Assembly: GCF_036924645.1 (NCBI RefSeq)
Contig: NZ_JAZHRX010000001.1
Location: forward strand, 5,855,501-5,919,500
DNA length: 64,000 nt
DNA from: Bradyrhizobium sp. AZCC 2176
Lineage (GTDB): Bacteria > Pseudomonadota > Alphaproteobacteria > Rhizobiales > Xanthobacteraceae
Reading direction: 5' to 3'
Position numbers and translations under genes: made by a program. The notes under the pieces are model-generated. The model did not search any database, was not told where the DNA came from, and worked only from the letters and a program-made list of their open reading frames with translations. Below, piece by piece: positions 63,979 to 64,000 of the stretch (its first letter is position 1; every line of letters starts with the position of its first letter).

Positions 63979-64000
63979 TCCGGCAATCGGTGAGCTGAAA

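Overview
The window reads as chromosomal DNA of an alphaproteobacterium close to Bradyrhizobium (Nitrobacteraceae). Three things point there: the core gene orders ntrY-ntrX-hfq-hflX-mazG and dacF-tmk-holB-metG-tatD-MBL hydrolase, palindromic repeat families of the kind scattered through Bradyrhizobium genomes, and FixK-type TTGA-N6-TCAA boxes. Codon third positions are strongly G/C, so many long antisense ORFs are shadows. There is no rRNA operon, CRISPR array, integrase or intact insertion sequence. One tRNA gene (Ser-UGA) is present.

Layout. 0-8.9 kb: the end of a serine beta-lactamase-like gene, the 5-oxoprolinase genes pxpB-pxpC-pxpA, a divergent RraA/HMG-aldolase-like plus cupin pair, and several secreted or small proteins. 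9-16 kb: one minus-strand operon-like run with a Tat-exported solute-binding protein, two permeases, a MalK/UgpC-type ATPase, a D-2-hydroxyacid dehydrogenase and an amidase. 16-22 kb: an LTxxQ-type periplasmic protein, a VOC protein, a flavin-dependent acyl-CoA dehydrogenase-like enzyme, a PilZ protein, a TctC-type binding protein and a DsbA-like thioredoxin. 22-30 kb: a decayed fixK/fnr-type regulator next to two perfect FixK boxes. These boxes precede a Zn alcohol dehydrogenase - kinase - CHAD operon and a universal stress protein, and an ADP-forming acetate-CoA ligase/GNAT fusion follows; together this looks like a low-oxygen energy and redox island. 31-42 kb: the tRNA, two tiny membrane ORFs, rlpA, an epoxide-hydrolase-like enzyme and the dacF-tmk-holB-metG-tatD housekeeping run, then an acyl-CoA synthetase. 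42-46 kb: a TRAP transporter with fused DctQ-DctM.

46.1-49.1 kb: a complete-looking gas vesicle operon, gvpA-F-G-J-L-S-K, tightly overlapped and with an operator-like TTCCGGAA pair in front of gvpA. This is the most unusual system in the window. 49.7-54.7 kb: an M24 peptidase, a rhodanese, a GGDEF remnant, an enoyl-CoA hydratase, an MFS transporter and a barrel-like envelope protein. 54.7-56.4 kb: cobalt-type nitrile hydratase nthA-nthB plus its accessory gene, with a His-rich N-terminus on the alpha subunit. 56.5-64 kb: queC, mazG, hflX, hfq, ntrX and ntrY.

Among the more notable oddities are a methionyl-tRNA synthetase with a roughly 130-residue histone-H1-like Lys/Ala tail, palindromic repeats whose outer bases supply the TAG stop codons of the genes they touch, and an NtrX without a GAFTGA loop. 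Function calls rest on reading motifs by eye; no database search was possible.
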